19,619 nucleotides of DNA from UBA3263 sp964554665. GTDB lineage: Bacteria; Bacteroidota; Bacteroidia; Bacteroidales; Muribaculaceae. Location: contig CAZKPP010000035.1 of the NCBI GenBank assembly GCA_964554665.1, positions 1-19,619 on the forward strand. Direction: 5' to 3'. Below the pieces are notes generated by a model. That model saw nothing but the letters and a program-made list of their open reading frames with translations. It was not told the origin of the DNA and made no database searches. The translations under genes and the position numbers were made by a program. Below, piece after piece: positions 1 through 7,486 of this stretch (its first letter is position 1; each line of letters starts with the position of its first letter).

Positions 1-547
1 CATCCTGCAGGTGGCAGTAGTCGATGGGCAGAACCTTGTCGAAAGCGCCCGGAATATGGAACCCCGCGGCGCGGCGGTCGGCAAACTCCTGGCCTGACGC
101 CATCTGTTCGGGCGTCAGCCAAAGTTTGGCCGAAAAGGTATATTCCATCTTGTTGCGGTAGTCCCAAATCTGCTCCGAGCCGAGGGCAGGCATCACTTCG
201 GGGTGGGGAATCTTGGCGATGCGGTCGAGGCAGTCAACAACCTGCTGGCGCTTGCACTGCAGCTGAAAATCGTAGGGCAGGTGCTGCCAGCGGCAACCGC
301 CGCAGAGCCCGAAGTGGGCACACTTCGGCTCCTCGCGCAGGGGTGAGGGCTGCTCAAGCTTTTCGATGCGCCCTTCGGCGTAGGAGTGTTTCTTGCGGGT
401 CAGGCGCACCGTGGCAATGTCGCCCGGAGCACCGTAGGGAATGAAAACTACCATGTTGTCGACGCGGGCCAGGGCATTGCCCTCGGCTGCCACGCCGGTT
501 ATTTCAATGCCCTCTAAAACGGGCAATTCTTTGCGCTTTCTTGACAT
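1..547 (-). CDS. rlmD: 23S rRNA (uracil-5-)-methyltransferase, RlmD/RumA type, 5' part only
   Basis: Translating the minus strand from the ATG at 545-547 gives about 182 codons that run off the left edge, so the catalytic methyltransferase domain lies outside the window. Residues 8-66 look like a TRAM-type beta-barrel RNA-binding domain. It is followed by the cysteine cluster C76-x5-C82-GG-C85 and a further Cys in the segment IDYCHLQ at the window edge. That spacing matches the [4Fe-4S] ligand pattern of RumA/RlmD proteins, which use S-adenosylmethionine to make 5-methyluridine in 23S rRNA. The family is well supported. The exact target base (U1939, or another as in the paralogues RlmCD and TrmA-like enzymes) cannot be read from this fragment. 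The gene is divergent from galE across a 104-bp gap. Confidence 0.85.
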   Translation of the reverse strand, partial: MSRKRKELPVLEGIEITGVAAEGNALARVDNMVVFIPYGAPGDIATVRLTRKKHSYAEGRIEKLEQPSPLREEPKCAHFGLCGGCRWQHLPYDFQLQCKRQQVVDCLDRIAKIPHPEVMPALGSEQIWDYRNKMEYTFSAKLWLTPEQMASGQEFADRRAAGFHIPGAFDKVLPIDYCHLQD

Positions 548-564
548 TTAAAATATATTTTGCG

Positions 565-572
565 CAAAGTTA
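565..572 (-). promoter_or_regulatory. Possible -7 element for the rRNA methyltransferase gene
   Basis: The minus strand reads TAACTTTG, an exact TAnnTTTG match, ending 17 bases before the ATG. I see no convincing -33 TTTG at the right distance, so this is a weak call. It would give a leader of only about ten bases. Confidence 0.35.
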
Positions 573-581
573 CGAAAAAGT

Positions 582-613
582 GTTGAAACTTTCGGTAGTT
601 TTTGTTAAATTTG
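582..613 (+). promoter_or_regulatory. Bacteroidota-type promoter for galE
   Basis: GTTG at 582-585 (3 of 4 match to the -33 TTTG) is followed after 20 bases by TAAATTTG at 606-613, an exact TAnnTTTG -7 element. Transcription would start near 620, giving a leader of about 30 bases. The leader before the ATG is A/T-rich and has no Shine-Dalgarno sequence, as is usual in this phylum. Confidence 0.6.
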
Positions 614-651
614 CGCCTATAAAACCCTCTAACAATTCATCCATTATTATC

Positions 652-1689
652 ATGAGCAAAGGCACAATCCTCGTTACCGGCGGCACAGGCTACATCGGTT
701 CGCACACTACTGTTGAACTGCAGGCTGCCGGCTATGACGTAGTTATTATCGACAACCTTTCGAACTCCAACGAAAAGGTTCTCGACGGCATTGAAAAAAT
801 CTCGGGCAAGCGTCCGGCCTTTATCAAGGGCGACTGCTGCGACATGACCGTTCTGCGCACCCTCTTCCAGGCCTTCCCCGGAATCAAGGGCATTATCAAC
901 TTCGCAGCTTCCAAGGCTGTTGGCGAAAGCATGGAGAAGCCCGTGCTCTACTATCGCAATAACCTCAACACCCTGATGAACCTGCTCGACTGCATGGCCG
1001 AATTCGGCGTTAAGGGCATCGTATTCTCCAGCTCTTGCACCGTTTACGGCGAACCCGACGAAAACCCCGTAACCGAACAGGCTCCCATCAAAAAGGCAAC
1101 CTCGCCCTACGGCAACACCAAGCAGATCAGCGAAGAAGTCATCACCGACGTTATCAACGCCGGCGCTCCGTTCAAGAGCGTAATTCTCCGCTACTTCAAC
1201 CCCGTTGGCGCTCACCCCAGCGCTGAAATCGGCGAACTGCCCAACGGTGTTCCCCAGAACCTGATTCCCTACATTACCCAAACCGCTATCGGCATCCGCA
1301 AGGAACTCAGCGTGTTCGGCAACGACTATCCCACCCCCGACGGCTCCTGCATCCGCGACTTCATCAACGTTGTTGACCTGGCCAAGGCCCACGTTAAGGC
1401 TATGGACCGCATGCTCGAAGTTGCCGACGCTCCCTCGATTGAAATCTTCAACCTCGGCACCGGCAACGGCGTGAGCGTTCTCGAACTCATCAACACCTTC
1501 GAAAGCGCCACCGGCGTTAAGGTTCCCTATAAGATTGTTGGCCGTCGTGCCGGCGACATCGAAAAGGTTTGGGGCAACCCCTCGCACGCCAACGAAGTTC
1601 TCGGCTGGAAGGCCGACACCCCGCTGGCCGACACCATGCGCAGCGCCTGGGCCTGGCAGTGCAAGCTCCGCGAGCGCGGCATCATGTAA
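652..1689 (+). CDS. galE: UDP-glucose 4-epimerase
   Basis: The 345-residue protein interconverts UDP-glucose and UDP-galactose using tightly bound NAD, in the cytoplasm (Leloir pathway and supply of galactosyl units). It is an extended short-chain dehydrogenase. The nucleotide loop TGGTGYIG is at residues 9-16, and the catalytic triad is S128 (in SSSCTVYG), Y153 and K157 (in SPYGNTK). These are each four residues later than S124/Y149/K153 of the E. coli enzyme. The open frame extends upstream to 541, but the start at 652 is chosen because it begins directly at the Rossmann fold and the promoter lies inside the upstream extension. It is the only + strand gene. Its codons are biased to AAG, AAC, ATC and GTT, unlike neighbouring genes, which suggests high expression. 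UDP-GlcNAc epimerase activity cannot be excluded. Confidence 0.95.
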   Translation: MSKGTILVTGGTGYIGSHTTVELQAAGYDVVIIDNLSNSNEKVLDGIEKISGKRPAFIKGDCCDMTVLRTLFQAFPGIKGIINFAASKAVGESMEKPVLYYRNNLNTLMNLLDCMAEFGVKGIVFSSSCTVYGEPDENPVTEQAPIKKATSPYGNTKQISEEVITDVINAGAPFKSVILRYFNPVGAHPSAEIGELPNGVPQNLIPYITQTAIGIRKELSVFGNDYPTPDGSCIRDFINVVDLAKAHVKAMDRMLEVADAPSIEIFNLGTGNGVSVLELINTFESATGVKVPYKIVGRRAGDIEKVWGNPSHANEVLGWKADTPLADTMRSAWAWQCKLRERGIM

Positions 1690-1710
1690 TCCCCTCTCCC
1701 TGCGAAATCA

Positions 1711-1745
1711 AAACCCCGTAGATGGCTCGGCCATCTGCGGGGTTT
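1711..1745. terminator. Bidirectional terminator between galE and the ATPase gene
   Basis: There is a 15-bp stem, 1711-1725 pairing with 1731-1745, with one T-G wobble and the loop CTCGG. On the + strand it is followed by TTTAATTATTTT, and on the minus strand by TTTTGATTT. It sits between two convergent stop codons (1689 and 1754), so it probably stops transcription from both sides. Confidence 0.88.
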
Positions 1746-1753
1746 AATTATTT

Positions 1754-2878
1754 TCAGAGTAAATATTGATCGATATTTTCGGGTGTGATAATTTGGAAAT
1801 CGGCATCAGGGTATGCTTCCTTGAAGCTTTGTGGAATCTTTGCGGTTGACTTTTTGGGGTTCCACTTAATTTCGATTGCACTGAGCTTTCCGTCCGATTC
1901 CTCAATCAGGTCGATTTCGCGTTGCTGCTGGGTTCGCCAAAACCAAAGATTGACAAAATCGCGGGAGTAGCTCATCTGTTTGATGCGTTCTGCAATCACG
2001 AAGTTTTCCCATATAGCTCCAATGTCATCTCGCAATTCCGGTGCTCTGAAATCAGAAATTATGGCGTTTCTTATTCCGATGTCGTAGAAATAAATCTTTT
2101 TGCTTTGTTTGAGTTCGTTCCTGAGGTTTCGGGCGAAACTCCCGAGCCGGAAAACGATATAGCTCTTTTCCAGAATGTCGATATAGCGTTCCACCGTTTT
2201 CGGGTCGAGACCCGTAAGTTGACCGATTTCGCGGTATGAAATCTGGTCGCCGATTTGCCTGGCGAGTGCTTGCAAAAGTTTTTGGAGTTTGTCGGGCTTG
2301 TTAATACCGTCGATTTGAAGTATATCGCGGTATAGATAGCTTGACGATAGCTCCCGCAAAATCTCCCGTTCTTGGCCGGGCGAAGTTACGACTTCGGGAT
2401 AGTAGCCGTAAGTGAGTCGTTGGGGAATTAGCCGTAGTTCAGTCAACAAGTCCGTGTGATTGACCATTTCCTTAAATGCGAGCGGAAACATTTGGAATTC
2501 TCGTTTTCTTCCGGTTAAAGACTCTCCAACTTTCGATGTGAGCTGAAAAGATGAACTGCCGGATGCGAAAATCTGAACGTCGGGCAGTTGATCAATAATA
2601 ACTTTCATGCGAAGACCTATGTCGGGTATTCGTTGCGCTTCATCTATAATCAGGATATGTTTGTTGCCCAAAATGGCCTGCATGCGGGTGGCATTAAGGT
2701 TCTGAAACAGGAGTTGAACATCTGTGTCATCGCCGTTTAGCCACATAACATTGTCGCTCTCGGCAAAAAGTTGATGCAACAGTGTTGATTTTCCAACCTG
2801 ACGTGCTCCGACAATAATAATGGCTTTTCGGCCACCGATTTGAGGCTCTATAACCGACTGTAATTCTCGCTTAATCAT
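1754..2878 (-). CDS. AAA_14/DUF4143-type ATPase with C-terminal PD-(D/E)xK-like domain
   Basis: The 374-residue protein has an N-terminal P-loop ATPase domain: Walker A GARQVGKST at 24-32, Walker B HILIIDEAQR with D79-E80, and a sensor-like ASGSSS segment near 105-110. The middle region (about 195-240) resembles a winged helix (SYREIGQLTGLDPKTVERYIDIL). The C-terminal part (about 280-350) has E-N-F, then EIDLI, then IEIKW, the arrangement of a PD-(D/E)xK nuclease-like fold. This is the architecture annotated as AAA_14 plus DUF4143, a large family that is widespread in Bacteroidota, often in many copies, and has no settled function. GC is visibly lower than in flanking genes, suggesting a separately acquired gene. 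It stands alone, convergent with galE and downstream of the efflux operon, behind a palindromic repeat array. Whether the nuclease-like domain is active is not known. Confidence 0.85.
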   Translation of the reverse strand: MIKRELQSVIEPQIGGRKAIIIVGARQVGKSTLLHQLFAESDNVMWLNGDDTDVQLLFQNLNATRMQAILGNKHILIIDEAQRIPDIGLRMKVIIDQLPDVQIFASGSSSFQLTSKVGESLTGRKREFQMFPLAFKEMVNHTDLLTELRLIPQRLTYGYYPEVVTSPGQEREILRELSSSYLYRDILQIDGINKPDKLQKLLQALARQIGDQISYREIGQLTGLDPKTVERYIDILEKSYIVFRLGSFARNLRNELKQSKKIYFYDIGIRNAIISDFRAPELRDDIGAIWENFVIAERIKQMSYSRDFVNLWFWRTQQQREIDLIEESDGKLSAIEIKWNPKKSTAKIPQSFKEAYPDADFQIITPENIDQYLL

Positions 2879-2901
2879 TGGAGTGGTGTTTAAAATTTCC
2901 G

Positions 2902-2909
2902 CAAATATA
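2902..2909 (-). promoter_or_regulatory. -7 promoter element of the ATPase gene
   Basis: The minus strand reads TATATTTG, an exact TAnnTTTG, ending 23 bases before the ATG at 2878. The nearest TTTG further upstream is at 2934-2937, 24 bases away, slightly longer than the usual 19-21. It is part of the middle palindrome, so any protein bound there would cover the promoter. Confidence 0.55.
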
Positions 2910-2940
2910 GTGAAATTTGTGGAATTAAATCCACAAAAAT

Positions 2941-2976
2941 ATTAAAATTTGCGGAATTGAATCCGCAAATTTTAAT
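2941..2976 (-). terminator. Possible terminator of the efflux operon (part of the palindromic array)
   Basis: The 15-bp perfect stem with a 6-base loop lies 24 bases after the stop codon of the outer-membrane channel gene. On the minus strand it is followed by ATTTTTG. It could act as an intrinsic terminator, but the stem is AT-rich and repeats 32 bp away, so a regulatory role is at least as likely. Confidence 0.4.
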
Positions 2977-2999
2977 AAATCGGTCTAAAGGATGGGTGA

Positions 3000-4394
3000 T
3001 TAGTTGGCGATGGACCAGCCGCCGCCAAGGGCTTTGTAGAGGTCAATGAGGGCGAAGTATTCGTTGCGGATGGTGTTGCTGACGGCGATGCGGGCGTCGA
3101 AGTAGCGGCGCTGTGCGTCGAGCACGTCAATGTAGCTCAAGGTGCCGGCATTGTATTGAAGCCGTGCGAGCTGCACGTATTTTTCCGCTGCATCACACAG
3201 GGTTAGCTTCAGCTTGCGCGACTTGCGGGCGTTATCGTAGGCGTTGATTGCCGAATTGACTTCGGTAAAGGCTTGAAGAATAACTTTTTCGTAGTTCAGG
3301 CGCGCCTGCTCGTAGGCTGCTATCGAGGCTTGATGTTTGCGGCGGCGACGTCCGAAGTCGAAAATCGGGCCCGAGATAGTGCCGACAATGAATGAGAAAG
3401 GCGATTCCAGGAATTTGGTCAGCTCATTGTTTTCGAGTCCGGGAGTGAATCCGAGCTGAAGCGACGGAAAGCGGTTGGCGTATGTTGCCCCGCAGTTTGC
3501 CGCTGCGGCTGCCAGGCGTCGTTCGGCCGCGCGTATGTCGGGGCGGCGCTGCAACAGGTCTGACGGCACCCCTGCCGGAATCTTGTCGAGCATAATCGGC
3601 TGCAGGTGCTTGATATATGGGGTGAGCGAGTCGGTGGGGAATTCGCCCATCAGCAGCGTCAGTTCGTTGCGGGCCGAGTTGAGCTCCTTGCGCAGGTTCG
3701 GCACGAGCGATGCCGCGGTGGAATATTCCACCATGGCCTGCTGGTAGACGGTTTCAGAAGTCAGACCCCCTTCAAAACGGATTTTGGCCATGCGCAGCGA
3801 CTCTTTGCGCGATTCCATGGTGTGGTTAACAATGGCAACCTCGTTTTCGAGCGCCAGCATCCGGAAATATGCCTCGGCGGTGCGCGCTATCAGCAAAACC
3901 TGCAGCGCCCGAAAATCTTCGGCCGAGGCCTGATATTCGGCGTTTGCACGCTTGGCGTTCCAAATTTGAGCGCCCATGATGTTTATTTCCCATGAAATCG
4001 GAATCTTAATGCCGATTTCGGGGTCGTAGGTAGTGCCGGTGCCGGAGTAGTTGTTGGTTTCGTCGTTAGCGTAGACCGTTCCGCCGATAACCGGGAAGAG
4101 GTTGGCCCGCTCCGAACCATACAGGCGGTTCATCTGGTCGATTTTGTAGGATGCGGCCAGCAGGTCTTTGTTGTTTTCGAGGGTGCGCCCTATAAAGTCG
4201 CGCAGGGTAGGGTCGGAGTAGAATTCCCACCAGTCGATGTCGGCCAGACATGTTGAGTCGTTTTCGGCCGCTATGGAGCTGAATGCGGCGGGCACCGCGG
4301 TTTGCGGCTTGGTCAGTTTTCTGACTCCCGAGCAGCCCGAAAGCAGGGTGCCGGCGGCAATTATGGTGAGTATGAATATGAAGTGGCGGCTCAT
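3000..4394 (-). CDS. Outer-membrane channel lipoprotein of an RND efflux system (TolC/OprM/NodT family)
   Basis: The 464-residue protein starts with a lipoprotein signal: a hydrophobic stretch ending in LLSGC, so Cys21 would be lipidated. The rest has the two repeated outer-membrane efflux (OEP) segments of the NodT/OprM type. They are rich in long amphipathic helices and include the family-typical GGLTSETVYQQA, LLQRRPDIRAAERRLAAA and YNAGTLSYIDVLDAQR. Such proteins form trimeric channels spanning the outer membrane and reaching across the periplasm to the pump. The start codon overlaps the stop of the pump gene as ATGA, indicating translational coupling. It is the last gene of the three-gene operon. 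The substrate cannot be told from sequence. Confidence 0.93.
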   Translation of the reverse strand: MSRHFIFILTIIAAGTLLSGCSGVRKLTKPQTAVPAAFSSIAAENDSTCLADIDWWEFYSDPTLRDFIGRTLENNKDLLAASYKIDQMNRLYGSERANLFPVIGGTVYANDETNNYSGTGTTYDPEIGIKIPISWEINIMGAQIWNAKRANAEYQASAEDFRALQVLLIARTAEAYFRMLALENEVAIVNHTMESRKESLRMAKIRFEGGLTSETVYQQAMVEYSTAASLVPNLRKELNSARNELTLLMGEFPTDSLTPYIKHLQPIMLDKIPAGVPSDLLQRRPDIRAAERRLAAAAANCGATYANRFPSLQLGFTPGLENNELTKFLESPFSFIVGTISGPIFDFGRRRRKHQASIAAYEQARLNYEKVILQAFTEVNSAINAYDNARKSRKLKLTLCDAAEKYVQLARLQYNAGTLSYIDVLDAQRRYFDARIAVSNTIRNEYFALIDLYKALGGGWSIAN

Positions 4395-7300
4395 TTTTTC
4401 TTTCGGTTTCTCAGTTTATCGATGGCTACGAAAAAGAATGGAACGAACACGATGCCTACAACTATGGCCACGAGCATTCCGAAGAAGACCCCGGTGCCGA
4501 TGTCGCGGCGCGCCGCCGAGCCCGGGCCCGAAGCGAAGAGCAGCGGCAGCAGGCCGAGCATAAAGGCGAGCGAGGTCATGACTATCGGGCGGAAACGCAG
4601 GCGCGTGGCGGTTAGCGCGGCGTGGGTGGCATCCATTCCTTTGGCCACCTCCTCTTTGGCAAATTCCACAATCAGAATGGCATTTTTGGCAACGAGACCT
4701 ATCAGCATAACCAGGCCGATCTGGAAGTAGATATTGTTTTCGAGGCCGCAAATCCAGATTCCAAGATAGGCGCCCACGCCGGCAATGGGCAGGGAGAGGA
4801 TAACCGCTATGGGCACGCTCCAGCTCTCATATTGCGCGGCCAGGAACAGGAACACGAACAGCAGCGCCAGAGAAAGCACGAAGCCGGTGTTGCCGCTTTC
4901 ATGTTTTTGCTGATACGAAATGCCGCTCCATTCAACTCCTATGTTGTCTGGCAGGTGTTGCGCAACCAGGTTCTGAATCGCGTCCATGGCCTCGCCGGTG
5001 CTATGGCCGGGAGCCGCTTCGCCGGTAACGGTTGCCGAGTTAAACATGTTGAATCGGCCTATGGTACCGGGGCCGGTGGTGTAGTGGCTGCGGCCGAGCG
5101 ACGAAATAGGCACCATTGAGCCTTTGGCGCTTCTGACAAAGAACAGGTTCAGGTTATCGCGGTTTGAGCGATAGGGGGCCTCGGCCTGGATGTATACTCG
5201 GTAGATGCGGTTATACATATTGAAGTCGTTGACATAGATTGACCCGGTGAACGCCTTCATGGTCGAGAATATGTCGCTTACGGGAATGCCCTGCATCTTT
5301 GCGCGGTCGCGGTCAACTTCAAAGAACAGCTGGGGAATATCGCTCTGCAGGGTAGTTGATATGTCGGCGAGCGCAGGTTCGCCGGCGGCGTAATATTTCA
5401 GGGTGTCTACGGCGTTTTGCAGGTCGGCGTAGGTGGCGTTGCCTCGGGCTTCCAAAACCATTTCAAAGCCGCCCGACGAGCCGAGGCCCGGAATAATGGC
5501 CGGAGTGAAAATATAGACCTTGCTTTCGGGATATTTCGAGAGTTCGGCGTGGATTCTGTTGCGCACCTCGCTCAGCGAACCTGATTTGCGCTCGTCCCAG
5601 GGCTTGAGAATTACTGTTAGCTGCGTGTGGGCCTGATTGGTGCCTACGCGGGGCGACGAGCCGGTAACGTTGAGCACATAGGCCACGTCGGGGTCGTTGA
5701 GCAGATAGGCCATGGCGCGTTCGGTCACGGCGCGGCTGCGCTCGATTGTGGCTCCTTCGGGCAGTTCGAGCTCAATGGTGAAGTAGCCTTGGTCTTCCTG
5801 CGACATAAAGCTCTGGGGGAGCAGCGTGTTCATCATCCAGATAAACACCAGCGCCAGGCCGAAGGCCGCATACATGCGCCGCGGATGGTGGATGGCCCGG
5901 TTGACCGAGCGCCCGTAGAAGCGGTTGCTCTTGTTCAGCCACAGGTTTATCAGTCGGAAGATTTTCGCTTTCTTTTTCTTTCCTTCGGGTCGAAGCAGCT
6001 TCGAGCACATGACCGGAGTCAGCGTGAGGGCCACGATGGTTGAAATCACCACCGACACGGCAATGGTTACCGCAAACTGGCGGTAGAGTTGGCCGGTGAT
6101 TCCCGGCAGGAAACTTACGGGAACAAACACCGCGCAGAGCACCAGCGACATGGCAATCAGCGCGCTGCCGAGGTTCGACATAGCCTTTTCCGTGGCGTCG
6201 AACGGCGAAAGGTGCTCGGTGTTCATTATACGGTCAACGTTTTCAACCACCACGATTGCATCGTCGACCACTATGCCGATTGCCAGAATCAGTCCGAGCA
6301 GCGTCAGCATGTTGAGCGAGAACCCGAACAGCAGCATGACGCCGAAGGTGCCCACCAGCGATATGGGCACCGCGATTACCGGAATCAGCGCCACACGCCA
6401 GTTTTGCAACGACAGGAACACCACGATAATCACCAGTATCAACGCCTCGAAGAAGGTGCGGTAAACATGGTGAATCGACTCGGCAATGTAGGTTGTCATG
6501 TCGAAGGGAATATCGTAGGTAACCCCTTCGGGGAAGTTCTTGGCAATTTCGGCCATTTCCTTCTTAACGGCTTCGGCAACCTCCATGGCGTTGGCGCCGG
6601 GGAGCATGTTGAGGTTGAGCACTGCGGCATTGCCCCCGTTGATTCCGCTTTCGGTGGCGTAGCTCGATGCTTCGAGCGATACGCGGGCGACGTCGCGCAG
6701 GCGGATAATCGAGCCGTCGGCATTGGCTCGGAGCACTATGTCTTCAAATTCCGAAACCGACGACAGGCGACCCCGGGCAATAATCGGCATGGTGATGTCA
6801 ACATCACGCGCCGGAGCCTGACCCAAAGCGCCGGCCGCCGATTCGCGGTTCTGGTCTTTAAGGGCGCTTTGAATGTCTTGCACGGTAATTCCAAGGTCGG
6901 CGAGCTTATCGGGCTGAACCCATATTTGCATGGCATAGTATCGTCCGCCGACCGCCGTTAGGCTGCCAACGCCAGGAATGCGCCTGAGCGGGTCTACGAC
7001 GTTGAGTGTGGTGTAGTTGCTCAGATATACTTCGTCGAACTTCGGGTCGTCGGACTGAATGGTTATGGTCATCAGCTTGCTGGCGGTTTCCTTGACTACG
7101 GAAATGCCGTTCTGGACCACTTCGGCCGGCAGGCGCGATTCGGCTTTCTTAACGCGGTTCTGAATGTCGACCGCAGCAAGCTCCGGGTCGGTGTCGATGT
7201 CGAAGGTCACCAGCGCCGTGAACCCGCCGGAGTTTGAGCTCGACGACGACATGTAGATCATTCCCGGAGTGCCGTTGAGTTCCTGCTCGATGGGAGTGGC

Positions 7301-7486
7301 TACGGCTTGGGTAACGGTCGACGCATCCGCTCCGGGATATGACGCGGTGATTTTAACCACCGGGGGGACGATTTCCGGATACTGGTCGATCGGCAGCAGC
7401 TGCAGGCCTATGAGGCCCACAATCAGGATTACCAGCGATATGACTATCGAAAAAACCGGATGGCGAAGAAAGAAATTCTTTTTCAT
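4391..7486 (-). CDS. RND multidrug efflux pump, inner-membrane subunit (AcrB/HAE1 family)
   Basis: The 1031-residue protein is full length for the AcrB family. It has an N-terminal membrane segment (about 11-31), a first periplasmic porter loop, a bundle of membrane helices from about 345 on, a second periplasmic loop and a C-terminal bundle. Proton-relay residues are present: D408-D409 in IGIVVDDAIVVVENV, the lysine in IGLVAKNAILIVEFA, and the arginine in RFRPIVMTSLAF, equivalent to D407, D408, K940 and R971 of AcrB. This supports a proton-driven exporter of hydrophobic compounds rather than a metal (CusA-type) pump. Start and stop codons both overlap the neighbours as ATGA, so the three subunits are translated together. 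No TetR, MarR or two-component regulator is adjacent. Confidence 0.96.
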   Translation of the reverse strand: MKKNFFLRHPVFSIVISLVILIVGLIGLQLLPIDQYPEIVPPVVKITASYPGADASTVTQAVATPIEQELNGTPGMIYMSSSSSNSGGFTALVTFDIDTDPELAAVDIQNRVKKAESRLPAEVVQNGISVVKETASKLMTITIQSDDPKFDEVYLSNYTTLNVVDPLRRIPGVGSLTAVGGRYYAMQIWVQPDKLADLGITVQDIQSALKDQNRESAAGALGQAPARDVDITMPIIARGRLSSVSEFEDIVLRANADGSIIRLRDVARVSLEASSYATESGINGGNAAVLNLNMLPGANAMEVAEAVKKEMAEIAKNFPEGVTYDIPFDMTTYIAESIHHVYRTFFEALILVIIVVFLSLQNWRVALIPVIAVPISLVGTFGVMLLFGFSLNMLTLLGLILAIGIVVDDAIVVVENVDRIMNTEHLSPFDATEKAMSNLGSALIAMSLVLCAVFVPVSFLPGITGQLYRQFAVTIAVSVVISTIVALTLTPVMCSKLLRPEGKKKKAKIFRLINLWLNKSNRFYGRSVNRAIHHPRRMYAAFGLALVFIWMMNTLLPQSFMSQEDQGYFTIELELPEGATIERSRAVTERAMAYLLNDPDVAYVLNVTGSSPRVGTNQAHTQLTVILKPWDERKSGSLSEVRNRIHAELSKYPESKVYIFTPAIIPGLGSSGGFEMVLEARGNATYADLQNAVDTLKYYAAGEPALADISTTLQSDIPQLFFEVDRDRAKMQGIPVSDIFSTMKAFTGSIYVNDFNMYNRIYRVYIQAEAPYRSNRDNLNLFFVRSAKGSMVPISSLGRSHYTTGPGTIGRFNMFNSATVTGEAAPGHSTGEAMDAIQNLVAQHLPDNIGVEWSGISYQQKHESGNTGFVLSLALLFVFLFLAAQYESWSVPIAVILSLPIAGVGAYLGIWICGLENNIYFQIGLVMLIGLVAKNAILIVEFAKEEVAKGMDATHAALTATRLRFRPIVMTSLAFMLGLLPLLFASGPGSAARRDIGTGVFFGMLVAIVVGIVFVPFFFVAIDKLRNRKKK

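Larger units (their letters stand above)
2884..2979. repeat. 32-bp tandem palindromic array (2.5 copies) upstream of the ATPase gene
   Basis: Two full palindromes lie 32 bp apart. At 2916-2937 the arms are TTTGTGGA and TCCACAAA around ATTAAA. At 2948-2969 the arms are TTTGCGGA and TCCGCAAA around ATTGAA. The second extends to a perfect 15-bp stem (2941-2955 with 2962-2976). A right arm alone, TCCGCAAA, recurs at 2898-2905, exactly one period to the left, and runs into the ATPase -7 element. The C/G pair of one copy is a T/A pair in the other, so the symmetry is kept despite divergence. Confidence 0.85.

Noticed and set aside
541..651. N-terminal extension of galE in the same open frame
   Set aside because: The extension overlaps the promoter elements at 582-613 and adds residues before the Rossmann loop that no GalE has. 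The ATG at 652 fits family length and residue numbering.
637..1587. 316-codon open frame antisense to galE
   Set aside because: It is a mirror of the high-GC codon usage of galE and shows no recognisable domain, only low-complexity Gly/Ala/Val/Asn composition.
1711..2976. ATPase gene as an insertion sequence bounded by inverted repeats
   Set aside because: The left hairpin (AAACCCCGTAGATGG) does not match the right palindromes, no target-site duplication is visible, and the protein is not a transposase.
2884..2979. Reading the 32-bp periodic repeats as a short CRISPR array
   Set aside because: There are no unique spacers of normal length between identical repeats (only about 10 bases of A/T-rich sequence), the repeats are palindromes, and no cas gene is nearby.
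6089..6961. 290-codon open frame antisense to the RND pump gene
   Set aside because: Its His/Gln/Asn/Arg-rich composition is typical of antisense translation, and the opposite strand encodes well-conserved AcrB motifs throughout.
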